64,000 nt of DNA from Molossus alvarezi (GCA_037176705.1 CM073887.1:85074348-85138347), one strand, 5' to 3'; numbered from the stretch's first letter, positions 31,763-43,845 are shown. The notes: generated by a model not told the origin, from the sequence alone. Numbers and translations: made by a program.

Positions 31763-33913
31763 GAGACTTCCGGTCAAGATGGCAGTGTAGGTAAATGCAG
31801 TATTGCGTCTTTCCACAACCACATCAAAGTTACAACTAAACTACAGAACAGCCATCATTCAAAGCCGCCTGAAATCAAGTTGAATGGAAGTCCTACAACT
31901 ACAGAATTAAAGCAGCAGCCACACAGAGACTGATAGGAGGGGCGGAGGCACGACAGGCTGGTCCCACACCCACGTGTGGTGAATAAAAATCAGGAGGCTA
32001 CCTCAGCTGAGAAGGTCCTTCCTGAGGACTGAGGGGTCACCGTCCCACACCAGGCACCCCGCTCAGGGTTCCAGTGCCAGAAAGAGAAGTCCCCATAACT
32101 TCTGGCTGGAAAAACCAGCAGGAACTGAGGTTCAGGGAGGCTGAGGCAGCTGGAACCCGGGGCAGCTCCTTTTAAAGGGCCCACGCACGGACTTATTGGA
32201 CTCACTCCCTCTAAGCTGGGAGGGCAGGCAGCTGGAGGGGCGCCAGAGACAGATAGGGAATAACTGAGCCGTTTGGCATTGGAGTGAGGGTTGGGGAGGG
32301 GGCTTTCTCAGGAACAAATGTGCTGTCAGAGCCTCTGTTCCTTTGGTGAGCCCTTCCCTGGGGTGGCAGAGAGCTGCCATATCTGGGACTCCAGCAACCT
32401 GGCTCACACTGGTTGCCCCGCCCTGGTGATTCTCTGAGGCCCCGCCCCACCCAACTTTCAGGCCCACCCAAGCTGTTGCCAGTTGCTTAAACATAGGATT
32501 GGCCTGTCTTGGATCCTGCTTCAGGTTTTCTTAAATTTTTACAAACAAGAAGCATCTGGTCTCAGCTAGCCCCATACCTCTCGTTAAGTAATACATAGAA
32601 ACAAACACAGGGAGGCAGCCAAAATGAGGAGACAAAGAAACAAGTCCCAAATGAAAGAACAGAAAAAAATCTCCAGGTAAAGAACTAAGCGAAATGGAGA
32701 TAAGCAACCTAACAGATGCTGAGTTCAAAACACTGCTTATAAGGATGCTCGATGAACTTAGTGAGAACTTCAGAGAACTTAGTGAGGGTCTCAAGAGCAT
32801 AAAAAAGGATCAGTCAGAAATGCAGGATGCACTAACTGAAATAAATAATAATTTACACAGATTCAATAGTAGAGTAGGTAAAGCCAAGAAGCAAACCATC
32901 GATTTGGAATATAAGGAAGCAAAAAACACCCAAACGAAACAGCAAAAAGAAAAAGAATCCAAAAAAATGAAGATAGTGTAAGGAGCCCCTGGGACAACTT
33001 CAAGCGTGCCAACATTCGCATCTTGGGGGTGCCAGAAGGAGAAGAGAGAACAAGAAATCGAAAACCTATTTGAAACAATAATGGCAGAAAACTTCCCTAA
33101 CTTGGTGAAGGGAACAGACATACAAGTCCAGGAAGCACAGAGTGTTCCAAACAAGATGAACCCCAAGAGGCCCACACCAAGACACATCATCATCAAAATG
33201 CAAAAGGTTCAAGACAAAGAGAGGATCTTAAAAGCAGCAAGAGAAAAGCAGTTAGTTACCTATAAGGGAATTCCCATAAGACTGTCAACTGATTTCTCAA
33301 AAGAAACTTTGCAGGCCAGAAGGAAGTGGCAAGAAATATTCAGAGTGATGAAAACCAAGAACCTACAACCAAAATTACTCTATCCTGCAAAGCTGTCATT
33401 TAGAATTGATGGCCATATAAAGAGTTTCCCAGACAAAAAAAAGCTAAAGGAGTTCATCACCACCAAACCATTATTATATGAAGTGTTGAAGGGTCTTCTT
33501 GAAGAAAAAGATGAAAAATATGAACAAACAAAATGGCAATGAATACATTTCTATCAACAATTGAATCTACAAACAAAATAAACATGCAGAACAGAAACAT
33601 TCTCATAGATATAGAAAACATTTTGTTGGTTGCCAGATGGGAGGGGGGTTGGGGGAATGGGAGAAAAAGGTAAAGGGATTAAGAAGTACAAATTGGTTGC
33701 TAGACTGACAAACCTCAAAGGGAAGGGGGGTGGGGGGGAGAAGAAATAAACCAAAGAACTTATATGCATATCCAATGGACACAGACAACAGTGTGAGAAA
33801 AGGCAGGAGGGGGGCGGGAGTGGGGAGGAGGGGGTCAACAGGGGAAAAATGAGGAACATCTGTAATACATTCAATAATAAAGATTTAAAAAAACCAAAAC
33901 ACACACACACACG
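31763..33913 (+). mobile_element. HAL1-f, full-length half-L1 with an L1-type 3' end
   Basis: About 2.15 kb. 5' end 'gagacttccggtcaagatgg', a short 5' UTR (to 32623), ORF1 (32624-33542), then a 3' UTR with no trace of ORF2. From about 33701 ('tagactgacaaacctcaaag') the 3' UTR is of the young L1 kind, with the G-rich tract and 'ataaaccaaagaacttatat'. It ends in an A-rich tail with (ac)n. The duplication 'aaaac(c)a(t/g)tggtgga' at 31749-31762 and 33914-33928 marks insertion as a complete unit. Confidence 0.9.
32624..33542 (+). pseudogene. HAL1-f ORF1, two frame lesions
   Basis: ATG at 32624 (MRRQRNKSQMKEQKK). A one-base gain near 32668 ends this frame; the coiled-coil frame continues open from 32694 (MEISNLTDAEFKTLLIRMLDEL) to a stop at 32981. 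The RRM and C-terminal half is open from about 32990 to 33542 in the -1 frame. Words there include ENLFETIMAENFPNL, RPTPRHIIIKMQKVQDKE and LLYPAKLSFRIDGHIKSFP. The product would be an L1 ORF1p-like RNA-binding protein of a little over 300 residues if the frames were continuous; as read, it is split in three. Confidence 0.82.
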
Positions 33914-34194
33914 AAAACCAGTGGTGGAAAAATTTAAAAAAACCAACAAAAATCTGCAAAGCAAATACCCTGACCAGAGGATGCCATATATATATAAATA
34001 AATAAAATGAAATCTAGAAAAGGGTTCAGTATACAGACAGTGTCAGTTTAGTGTTTCCTCAAATAATATAGTTTTCGATTTGTATTGATTTTGCCACCAA
34101 GATACAAATCTTCTATGCATAATCCCCAAAACTGAGACCTGTTCCAGAGGTTGACTACAATCAATAATAGAGATACGGTAGACTATTTAAAATA

Positions 34195-34348
34195 AGATGG
34201 CATCCACCCAAGGCAATCCCTATGAAAATTCCAGCTGCCCTTTGTTTTTCTTTTTTAATATATATAAATTGACAATTTGATCCTAAAATTTACATGGAAA
34301 TTCCATGGACCCAGAAGCCAAAATGATCTTTTAAAAAAAAAGAACAAG
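34195..34348 (+). mobile_element. Ancient L1M-g, left part
   Basis: Diverged ORF2 sequence: 'cacccaaggcaatccctatg', 'cctaaaatttacatggaaat', then 'cccagaagccaaaatgatc'. The element continues after L1-A and the SINEs at about 40675. The boundary on the left is uncertain. Confidence 0.72.
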
Positions 34349-34356
34349 AGAGAGGA

Positions 34357-34370
34357 AAAATGGCAGCGGA
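34357..34370 (+). promoter_or_regulatory. YY1-like motif at the L1-A 5' end
   Basis: 'aaaaatggcagc' sits within 20 nt of the element start. YY1 (core aaaATGGCngc) is known to position initiation at human L1 5' ends. Here it is a sequence match only; L1-B has the better 'aaaatggcggc'. Confidence 0.55.
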
Positions 34371-35169
34371 GTGAACGGAAGCTACACAGACCGTCTCCCA
34401 GCACCAAACTGGAATTACAACTATAACACAGACAAATTGACAGGAAAAACCAACAGAAAAGCAGCTTGCGAGGACCGTACAACAAGGGACACTGACTCGA
34501 TCCTGGTAGGCTTGCGAAGGCGTGAGACGGGGGCTGGGAGCACACGGTCACAGGTCGGCAGCGGCCTTAGCTGGGAGCAGCGCCCACAGGTTACACTCCC
34601 AGGCGGCCCCACAGCGCAGAGCCGGGACAGAGGCTGAAACCACAGCCACTCACCTTGGGCTCCGGCAGAGGGAGGGCAGACTGGACTGGAACTGTGTCGG
34701 GACACTCGGGATTTGGAGGGCGCTCAGAGCTTTTCCTGAGTGCAGCCACGAAGGACGGTGGGCATATTGCTCCTTCCCAGGGCTCTGAGGAGAGGCAGCA
34801 GCCCCTCCCTCGGAGATCCAACCCCACCCTGTGGGCCATTGAAGTGTTAATTGAAGCTCATTAACAACCAGCATGTGCCCCACCCTCGGGAAATCCCCTT
34901 GTGCTGAGCACCTGAGGGAGCTTTTCAATCAACTGACAACCCAAAACCCATCAAGTAACCTCGACTGCTAGCCTCCAGGCAAAAAGCTAGAGCATAACAG
35001 TACCTTTCCTGGGCTGGCAACTTTAACCAGGAAAGTAAGACGTGACAGTGGTGTTTAACGTGAGTCCTCCCTCGCGCATCTAAACCCAGGAGAGGAAGCC
35101 ACAAACAGCAGAACAGCAACACCCACAGGGAAAACTTGACAGGCTCCAAAGCCCACAGTGATACCCAAA

Positions 35170-36047
35170 ATGGTGAAACATAGAAACAGAAGCCAAATGA
35201 AAGAGCAAGTGACCTCCACTGAAGATGAGATCAATGTGGAGCAATTAGGCATGTTAACAGAGCTAGAATTCAGAGCCATGATCTTGAGGAAGCTGAACAG
35301 CATGAGTAAGGACATAGAGACACTGAAAATAAGCCAACTGGAAATTAAAAACCATCAAGAAGAGATAAAAAATGACATATCAGAAATGAAAAACACATTG
35401 GAAGGTTTAAAAAGCAGAGTAGGGGAAGCTGAGGACCGGATCAGTGAATTAGAAGACAGGGTAGAAAAAAATCAACCAATCAGAAAAACAAAGGGAAAAA
35501 ATGATTAAAAAACAGGAAGACAGCTTAAGAGAACTATGGGACAACTGGAAACGTAATAATATTCGCATCATAGGACTCCCCGAAGAAGAAGAAAATGAGC
35601 AAGGGATAGAGAATATATTAAAAAAAAATAGTGACAGAAAACTTCCCTAATTTGGTGAAGGAGGAAGGCATTCAAGTTCAAGAAGCACAGAGAGTCCCAA
35701 GTAAGAAGAACCCAAACAGGCCCACACCAAGACACATAGTAATTAAAATGCTACAAATTAAAGACAAAGAGAGAATCCTAAAAGCAGCAAGAGATAAGCA
35801 ACAGGTTACCTACAAAGGGAACCCCATAAGGCTCTCAGCTGACTTCTCACAAGAAACACTACAGGCCAGAAGAGAATCGCATGAAGTAATCATGAAAAAC
35901 AAGAATCTGAATCCAAGACTACTCTACCCAGCAAGGCTATCATTCAAAATAGAAGATCAAATAAAGAGCTTCTCAGACAAAAAAAGGCTAAGGGAATACA
36001 TTAGCACCAAACCAGCACTGCAAGAAATGTTAAAAGGACTGCTGTAA
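35170..36047 (+). pseudogene. L1-A ORF1, two single-A insertions
   Basis: Start MVKHRNRSQMKEQVTSTEDE and stop match L1-B ORF1. The coiled-coil region is intact to about 35460. An extra A in the run after 'gtagaaa' (about 35465) shifts the frame, and a second extra A near 35620 shifts it again. The remainder (TENFPNLVKEEGIQVQEAQ to the end) is open in the +2 frame. A 6-bp in-frame gap (about 35892) removes two residues relative to L1-B. The RRM is therefore unreadable. Both lesions are in A-homopolymers, so sequencing error is possible. Confidence 0.9.
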
Positions 36048-36092
36048 TTAGCAGTAGAAATGGGAAGAAAAACAGAACCACACTAAACAAAA

Positions 36093-39000
36093 AGGGCAAT
36101 AAATAAGTACATATCAATAATCACCTTAAACGTAAATGGATTGAATGCTCCCATAAAAAGACACAGAGTAGCTGATTGGATAAGAAAGCATGACTCATCT
36201 ATATGTGGTTTACAAGAGACCCACCTCACAACAAAAGACTCACATAGGTTGAAAGTGAAGGGATGGAAAAAAATTTTCCAAGCAAATGGAAAGCAAAAAG
36301 AAGCTGGGGTAACAATTCTCATATCTGATAAAATAGATTTCAAAATGAAGACCATAACTAGAGACAAAGAAGGCCACTACATAATATTGAAAGGATCTAT
36401 CCAACAGGAAGATATAACCTTGATAAACATATATGCACCCAATATAGGAGCACCAAAATATATTAAAAATCTTCTGGAGGACTTCCAAGGAGAAATCGAC
36501 AACAATACAATCATAGCAGGGGACTTCAACACCCCGTTGACAGCACTGGATAGATCCTCTGGCAAAAAATTAGCAAGGAAACAGAGACTCTAAATGAAGC
36601 ACTAGACCAAATGGATTTAATAGATATGTACAGAGATTTACACCCCAAAACTACAGAATTCACATTCTTCTCAAGTGCACATGGGACATTATCAAAGATA
36701 GACCACATGATAGGACACAAACTAAATCTCTACAAGTTCAAGAAGATTGAAATCATATCAAGCATCTTCTCAGATCACAATGGCATAAAACTAGAAATCA
36801 ATTGCAACAAGAACATGCAAAGACATTTGAACACATAGAGGCTAAATAGCATGTTATTAAACAATGAATGGGTCACCAAGGAGATCAAGGAAGAAATTAA
36901 AAACTTCCTGAAAATCAATGAAAATGAACACACAACACAAAATCTATGGAATGCAGCGAAAGCAGTTTTGAGAGGGAAGTTCATAGCCCTACAGGCCTAC
37001 CTCAAAAAACAAGAAAAATTTCTAATTGACTGTCTAACCTCACAACTTAAAGAATTGGAAAGCAAACAAAAAGAAAACCCCAGAGCAAGTAGAAGGAAAG
37101 AAATAGTAAAGATCAGAGCAGAAATAAATGACATAGAGACCAAAAAAACAATTCAAAGGATCAATGAAACAAAGAGCTGGTTCTTTGAAAAGATAAACAA
37201 GATTGATGGACCCTTAGCTAGACTCACCAAGAAACAAAGAGAGAGAACTCAAATGCACAAAATCAGAAATGAAAGAGAAGAAGTAACAACCAACACCACG
37301 GAAATACAAAAGATCGTTAACAACTACTATGAACAACTATATGGCAACAAATTCGACAATCTAAGCGAAATGGACAAATTTCTAGAAACACACAGTCTCC
37401 CAAAACTAGACCCGGAAGAGATAGAAAACTTGAACAGACCAATAACAACTAAGGAAATTGAAGAGGTAATCAAGACTCTCCCAGCAAACAAAAGCCCAGG
37501 CCCAGATGGCTTCATGGGTGAGTTTTACCGAACATTCAAAAAAGAACTAAAACCCATTCTCCTCAAACTATTTCAAAAAATTCAAGAAGAAGGAAGACTT
37601 CCAAACACGTTCTATGAGGCCAGCATAATTCTAATTCCAAAACCAGAAAAAGACAATACGAAGAAAGAAAACTACAGGCCAATATCCCGCATGAACATAG
37701 ACGCCAAAATCCTGAACAAACTATTAGCAAATCGGAACCAGAAATACATCAAAAAAATTATTCACTATGACCAAGTGGGATTCATTCCAGGGAGGCAAGG
37801 CTGGTACGATATTCGCAAATCAATAAGCGTGATACACCACACAAACAAAATGAAGAATAAAAACCACATGATCATATCAATAGATGCTGAAAAAGCATTC
37901 GACAAAATCCAGCATCCATTTCTGATAAAAACGGTCAGCAATGTAGGAATAGAGGGATCATATCTAGACATAATAAAGGCCATATATGAAAGACCTACAG
38001 CCAACATCATACTCAATGGACAGAAACTAAAAACATTTCCATTAAGAACAGGAACAAGACAGGGATGTCCACTTTCGCCACTCTTATTTAACATTGTACT
38101 GGAAGTCTTAGCCACAGCAATCAGACATGAAGAAAAAATAAAAGGGATCCAAATTGGAAAGGAGGAAGTGAAACTGTCATTATTTGCAGATGACATGATA
38201 TTATACATAGAAAACCCTAAAGACTCCATCAAAAATCTACTAGACTTAATAAATGAATTTGGCAAAGTAGCAGGATACAAAATTAACGTCAAGAAATCAA
38301 TGGCATTCTTGTACACCAATGATGAACTCACAGAAAGAGAAACTGAAAAAACAATCCCATTTACCATCGCGCCAAAAAAATTAAGACACCTAGGAGTAAA
38401 CTTAACCAAAGAAGTAAAGGACCTATTTGCAGAAAACTACAAGTCATTGAAAAAAGAAATAGAGGAAGATATAAAAAAGTGGAAGCACATACCCTGTTCA
38501 TGGATTGGAAGAATTAACATAATTGAAATGTCCACACTACCCAAAACAATCTATAGATTCAATGCAATCCCCATCAAAATACCAACGACATATTTTATAG
38601 AACTAGAACAAATACTTCAAAAGTTCATATGGAACCAAAAAAGACCCCGAATAGCCACAGCAATCTTGAAAAAGAAGAACAAAGTAGGTGGGATCACAAT
38701 ACCAGATATCAGGTTATATTACAAAGCGACTGTAACCAAAACAGCCTGGTACTGGCACAAGAACAGGCATATAGACCAGTGGAACAGAACTGAAAACCCA
38801 GAAATGGACCCAAGGCAATACGCTCAATTAATATTTGACAAAGGTGGCAAGAGCATACAGTGGAGTAAAGACAGCCTCTTTAATAAATGGTGTTGGGAAA
38901 ATTGGACAGCTACATGCAGAAAAATGAAACTAGACCATCAACTTACACCATACACAAAAATAAACTCAAAATGGATAAAAGACTTATATGTGACCCGTGA

Positions 39001-39910
39001 ATCCATAAAAATTCTAGAAGTAAATGTATGCAACAAAATTTCGGACATCATACGGAGCAGAATTTTCACTGATACATCACCTAAGGCAACAGAAACAAAG
39101 GAAAAAATGAACACTTGGGACTAAATCAAACTAAAAAGCTTTTGCACAGCAAAAGAAATAATCATCAAAACGGAAAGGCAACCCACTGTATGGGAGAACA
39201 TCATTGCCAATGATGTATCAGATAAGGGGTTAATTTCCAATATATAGAGAGTGCTCATACAACTCAACAAAAGGAAGACAAAGAACCCAATTAAAAAATG
39301 GGCAGAGGAGCTGAACAGACACCTCTCCAAACAGGACATACAAATGGCCAAGAGACATATGAAGAAATGCTCAACATCACTAATCATCAGAGAGATGCAA
39401 ATTAAAACAACAATGAGGTATCACCTCACACCTGTCAGAATGGCCGCCATCAACAAATCATCAAACAAGTGTTGGCGAGGGTGTGGAGAAAAGAGGACTC
39501 TAATACACTGCTGGTGGGAATGCAGACTGGTGCAGCCGCTATGGAAAACAATATGGTATTACCTCAAAAATTAAAAATTGAACTTCCATTTGACCCAGTG
39601 ATCCCACTGCTAGGAATATACCCTAAGAAGTCTGAAACACCAATGAGGAAGAATATATGTACCCCCATGTTCATAGCAGCACTATTTACAATAGCTAAGA
39701 TCTGGAAACAGCCCAAGTGTCCATCAGTAGACGAATGGATAAAAAAAGCTGTGGTACATATACACAATGGAGTAATATGCAGCGGTAAGAACCAAAGATC
39801 TCTTATCCTTTGAGACGACATGGAGGGACCTGGAAAGTATTATCCTAAGTGAAACAAGCCAAGCAGAAAAAGACAAATACCACATGATCTCACTTATATA
39901 CGGAATATAA
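36093..39910 (+). pseudogene. L1-A ORF2, start codon lost, otherwise nearly complete
   Basis: The ATG of L1-B is AGG here (36093-36095). Endonuclease words are preserved: [48 protein letters not shown]. One frameshift lies near 36560 and a TAG at 36836-36838 (TGG in L1-B). From 36851 a 757-codon frame spans the whole reverse transcriptase: [34 protein letters not shown] and the FADD active site at 38183-38194. A TAA at 39122-39124, a TAG near 39245 and a frameshift near 39570 break the C-terminal part, which still shows the Cys/His words [18 protein letters not shown]. Inactive as read. Confidence 0.92.
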
Positions 39911-40180
39911 TGAACATAACAGTCTGAGGAATACAGTAGACCCAGAAACATGGAAGTAGGGCACAGACTGACATCCCTCAGAAGAGTGGGTGGTGGGGGG
40001 TAGGAAGAGATAAACCACAGAACTTATATGCATGTATGCATGACCAATGGACATGGACAACTAAGCCGGGGACGGGGCGGGGGTGGGGTGGGCAGGGGGG
40101 TGCCAATGGGGTAAAAAAGGTAAAATATCTGTAACAAAAAAATAAATAAAAAATTTATAAAAAGAAAAAAAAAGAACAAG

Positions 40181-40660
40181 CCTGGTTAGTGTGGCTCAGT
40201 TGGCTGGGCAGTGTTTTATGCACCAGGAGGTCAATGGGCCCTGGCAAGTTTGGCTCAGCGGTTAGAGCATCAGCCCACAGACCAGAAAGTCCTGGGTTCG
40301 GTTGCCGCTAAGGGCATATACCTTGGTTGCAGTTTGTCCCCGGCCCCGGTTGGGGTTGTGTGTTTGGCAACCAGTTGATGTGTCTCTCTCACATTGACGT
40401 TTCTCTCTCTCTCTTTCCCCCTCTCTCCCTACCGCTCTATCTGAAGATTAATGAAAAACAAACAAACAAACAAAAAAAAGAGGTCAATGGTTTGATTTCT
40501 GATCAGGGCACATGCCTGGATTGCAGGCTCAAACCCCAGTAGGAGGCCTGAAGGAGGCAGCTGATGGATGTTTCTCTCTCATTGATGTTTCTATCTCTCT
40601 CTCCCTTTCCCTTCCTCTCTAAGAAACAAACAAAACAAACAAAAAGTCAATTAAAAAAAA
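40181..40660 (+). mobile_element. Ves-type SINE, split by a nested family A SINE
   Basis: Head at 40181-40237 ('cctggttagtgtggctcag'), remainder at 40491-40660 ('gatcagggcacatgcctgg', 'attgatgtttctatctc', A-tail). It begins directly after the L1-A target repeat, and 'aaaaaagaactaag' at 40661-40674 is a third, slightly altered copy of that target sequence. So it used the same A-rich site as L1-A. Family B/C-like. Confidence 0.85.
40238..40480 (+). mobile_element. Ves-type SINE, family A, nested
   Basis: Duplication 'aggtcaatgg' at 40228-40237 and 40481-40490 within the outer SINE. Full length with a (caaa)n tail. Confidence 0.92.
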
Positions 40661-40674
40661 AAAAAAGAACTAAG

Positions 40675-40980
40675 TTGAAGATTCATACCAATTTCAAAAC
40701 TTATGACTAAGTGATGGTAATCAAGAAAGTGTAGTACTGGTATAAGGCTAGACATATATAGAATAGAACAGAATTGGGAGTCAACAAATAAGCTTTACAT
40801 TAATGTAAACTGGTTTTGGACAACTGATTTTAGAGTGATGGAAATGTTCTAAAATAAGATAGTGGTGATGGTTGTACAAAGATGTGAATGTACTAAAATC
40901 CACTGAAAATGTAAAATTTTAAAAGGTGAATTTTATGGTGTGTGAATTATATCTCAATAAAGCTCATATATATATATATT
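40675..40980 (+). mobile_element. Ancient L1M-g, right part (ORF2 end and 3' UTR)
   Basis: 'gtagtactggtataaggcta' and 'gaatagaacagaattgggag' correspond to the [16 protein letters not shown] coding region of young L1s. The sequence then passes to an old 3' UTR, 'gatggaaatgttctaaaata', 'gaattttatggtgtgtgaat', ending 'ctcaataaagctc'. This is a typical L1M 3' end. Same strand and plausible continuation of 34195-34348. Confidence 0.8.
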
Positions 40981-41598
40981 TGAAGATGGTACCCACCTAT
41001 TGTTTATCAATTAGATTGGCATCTGCAATGATGTATTATTTTTCCTTCTATAAACAATCAGCTTAAAAATTATTTGGAAAAATACTGAACCAGAAAATCA
41101 TCACAAAGGTGAAATAAACAGCATAGAGATACGACTCTATGAAAGATTTTTAACCTTAAAATAATGCCAACATGTAATATTCTAAATATATAGGATAAGA
41201 TCCATTTAAAAACTGTCAAGTTCATCTCTTCAGCCTATCAGTTTCTGTTTCTACAAAGTCCAGAGCTACTCAGGCATGCGGGATAAATAATACCAAAGGG
41301 AAAAGAGTACATGGTAAATACATGGACTATAACAACTTAATCGATTAGGACAGAATGGAATTACAGACATTTATTTCCTGTGTTCAGAGGGTTTGAAGCA
41401 AATTATGCTTGAAACTACAAGGGACTCTGCTTTTTATCTTAAACAATTTGTCTAGGATCATTATTAATAAATACTCAAACATTCCTGTACATACTGAGGT
41501 TAATAATAGGCCAGAGGGCAGGAAATCTATGAGTTTAGTGTTGGAAAGATGTTGCATGTTATCTAATAGGAAAAAGACAGCAACCAGCACCTCAATTT
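40981..41598. other. Single-copy DNA, nothing recognised
   Basis: No coding frame or repeat signature that I can support. Confidence 0.55.
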
Positions 41599-41614
41599 AA
41601 GAATGTAGTTGCAG

Positions 41615-41911
41615 CCCTGGCTGGTTTGGCTCAGCAGTTAGAGCGCTGGCCCGCGGACCAGAGAGGCCTGGGTTTGGTTCCCACCAAGGGCACGTACCTC
41701 AGTTGCAGTTTGTTCCCGGACCTGGTTGGGGTCGTGTGCATGTGTGTGTGTGGGTGGCAACCACTTGATGTGTCTCTCTCATATCAATGTTTCTCTCTCT
41801 CTTTCTCCTTCTCTCCCACTCGCTCTATCTGAAGATAAATGCAAAAATGTCCTTGGGTGAGGATAAAAAATACATACATACATACATACATACATACATA
41901 CATACATAAAT
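41615..41911 (+). mobile_element. Ves-type SINE, family A, first of a same-site pair
   Basis: Target 'aagaatg(t/c)agttgcag' at 41599-41614 and 41912-41927. The tail has become an (atac)n microsatellite. An internal 'gtgcatgtgtgtgtgtg' expansion lies in the body. Confidence 0.93.
41869..41909. repeat. (ATAC)n microsatellite in a SINE tail
   Basis: About ten tetranucleotide units grown from the A-rich SINE tail; likely length-variable. Confidence 0.93.
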
Positions 41912-41933
41912 AAGAATGCAGTTGCAGTTGCAG

Positions 41934-42136
41934 TCCGGCCATTGTGGCTCAGTGGTTGAGCATTGACCCATGCACCAAGAGGTCGCCGGTTCGAATTCTG
42001 TTCAGGACACATACTTGGGTTGTGGGCCAGATCCCCAGTGGGGAGCATGCAGGAGGTGGCCAATCGATGTTCTTTCTCATCGATGTTTCTCTCTCTCTCT
42101 CTAAAATCAATAAAGGAAAAGAAAAGAAAAACAAAA
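41934..42136 (+). mobile_element. Ves-type SINE, family B, second of a same-site pair
   Basis: 'tccggccattgtggctcagt' head, 'agatccccagtggggagcat' middle and 'aaaatcaataaaggaaaag' tail. A third copy of the target, 'aagaatgcagttgca', follows at 42137-42151. An extra 'ttgcag' lies between the two SINEs (41928-41933). Confidence 0.92.
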
Positions 42137-42151
42137 AAGAATGCAGTTGCA

Positions 42152-43828
42152 AGTTCTGAGCCCAATGTTATAGAAATATATATCCAGCCCTCCCAGGTGA
42201 CTTTTGTAAAGAATCACATTTATTTGAATAAATTCTATACCTTTGTTTGAAAGATGATCATTAACTTATAGTCACAGTTTGTAAGTTAATGCTAACAACA
42301 TTCAACCAATGATCAAAATGAGACTGAAATAGGAAGATTTCATGATGTGAAGATGAAATTTAGTCATACCCTGTGAAACAACAAGATTATTCAGAGTCAA
42401 AAAGAGATAAAAGATAATCATCAACTTTTAAATTCAAATCTAAGAAATAATGAGCAGAGATAAACCTGGCAGGAAAAAAAACTCTTTACTTAGTAATTAC
42501 TCCAGTTTTTTTACTTTAATAATTAATTAGAGGAAGAGATAACCAATTTTTAACCACACAATAAATGTTTCAGCCATTGTTTTCATTTTAGAACTCAGTT
42601 CAGTTTTCTGAAAGTTACCAATGACTGTTATTCTTGATAAGGAGCAATGCTATTATTGTGTCCTGAAAAAATCTGGGGGAGGGGAGGGAGTAGAGGTAAA
42701 AATGCAACATGCAATTTCCTCTCATTTAAAAACTGAGATACAGTGTTCCTGGCTCATATTTGGCAGGGAGGTTTAGACATGTAAATAATACACTACAGGA
42801 GACATGCACAATTAAGTTTCAAACTAAAACACAACACATATACTTAATTTGTGGTAGGATGTGCAATCAATTTTTGTAAATGGAGGTGGGAATTCCACAT
42901 CTAAAGGTCCAGGCATTTTAATCTTACACTGAAGGGGAAATAATGATACATACAAAAATACACAATAATTTAGTTTTTCTTATCTTGCATATCCATGTCC
43001 AGACAAGCTCAAAGTCTATATTAATATGATAAAACTAGAGAAAGGGATAAAAGATATATTATGGTGTATATTTGAAATTAAAAAAATAAAGAAGACATGG
43101 CATTATAAGTTAGTTATCCTTTTAAAGGCATATACTAGGATTCAGGATACTGAATTTTGATCCCATTTAAATCTATGCTCTGCACAAAATGTAGGCAAAA
43201 TATGATCTTCTATAAACAGTAACAAACATTTTACATCTTAATCTAAAATTCCTAACATTTTAATGGAGTCATCTCAATATTTTTTTTTCAGTTCTTTGTA
43301 CATATTACTAACATCCTATACATCTGTCTCTAAGGAATTCTGAAAGAGTATTTCCTCAACAGTTTTATAATTATTATAATAAAAGCATGCTATGATGGGG
43401 GAGGGGTGTGTGTATATTCCTAGATTCACTGGTTAAAGAAACCAAAGACAAGGGAGAAAAAGATCTGGTAGAAATTCAATAATGAGGCAGGAACTATAGT
43501 CTAATGTGCAGATGAGATATTTATAAATAAAAGTCAGTGGGGGACAATCATACAAAGTCAAAACTACAGTTGCCAGCTATCTTCTAACAATCTATGCAAA
43601 CCTAGAAGTTCTCAAAGCATGGTTATACTGTCTTGAAAAATTAAGTAAACATTAAGAAGTATATTTGTATTATGTATAGTTACCAAATGAACTGAGAACA
43701 AAAATTCATGGAAGTGAAGAAAGGGACAGATATTGTCAATTTTCAGCCTAATCTCCTCTTGTATGATTCTACTATTTTATTTATTGCTATATGTGGGTAT
43801 TAAATTTTCAAAAATAAAATTTTCAATT
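42152..43828. other. Single-copy AT-rich DNA, nothing recognised
   Basis: 1.7 kb, the second longest stretch without a recognised mobile element. No frame with recognisable protein similarity, no splice-flanked exon I can defend, no array. A candidate for conservation screening. Confidence 0.55.
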
Positions 43829-43845
43829 AAGAATAAAATAAAATG

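Larger units (their letters stand above)
34349..40164 (+). mobile_element. L1-A, full-length young L1
   Basis: 5.8 kb. 5' UTR 34349-35169, ORF1 35170-36047, ORF2 36093-39910, 3' UTR 39911-40164. The 3' UTR has G-rich tracts at about 39987-40000 and 40068-40102 (four or more G-runs, quadruplex-prone) and an A-rich tail. The 16-bp duplication 'aaaaaaaaagaacaag' at 34333-34348 and 40165-40180 is perfect. Close to L1-B throughout the shared part, so the two are recent relatives. Both ORFs carry lesions, so this copy cannot move on its own. It inserted into ancient L1M-g. Confidence 0.95.
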
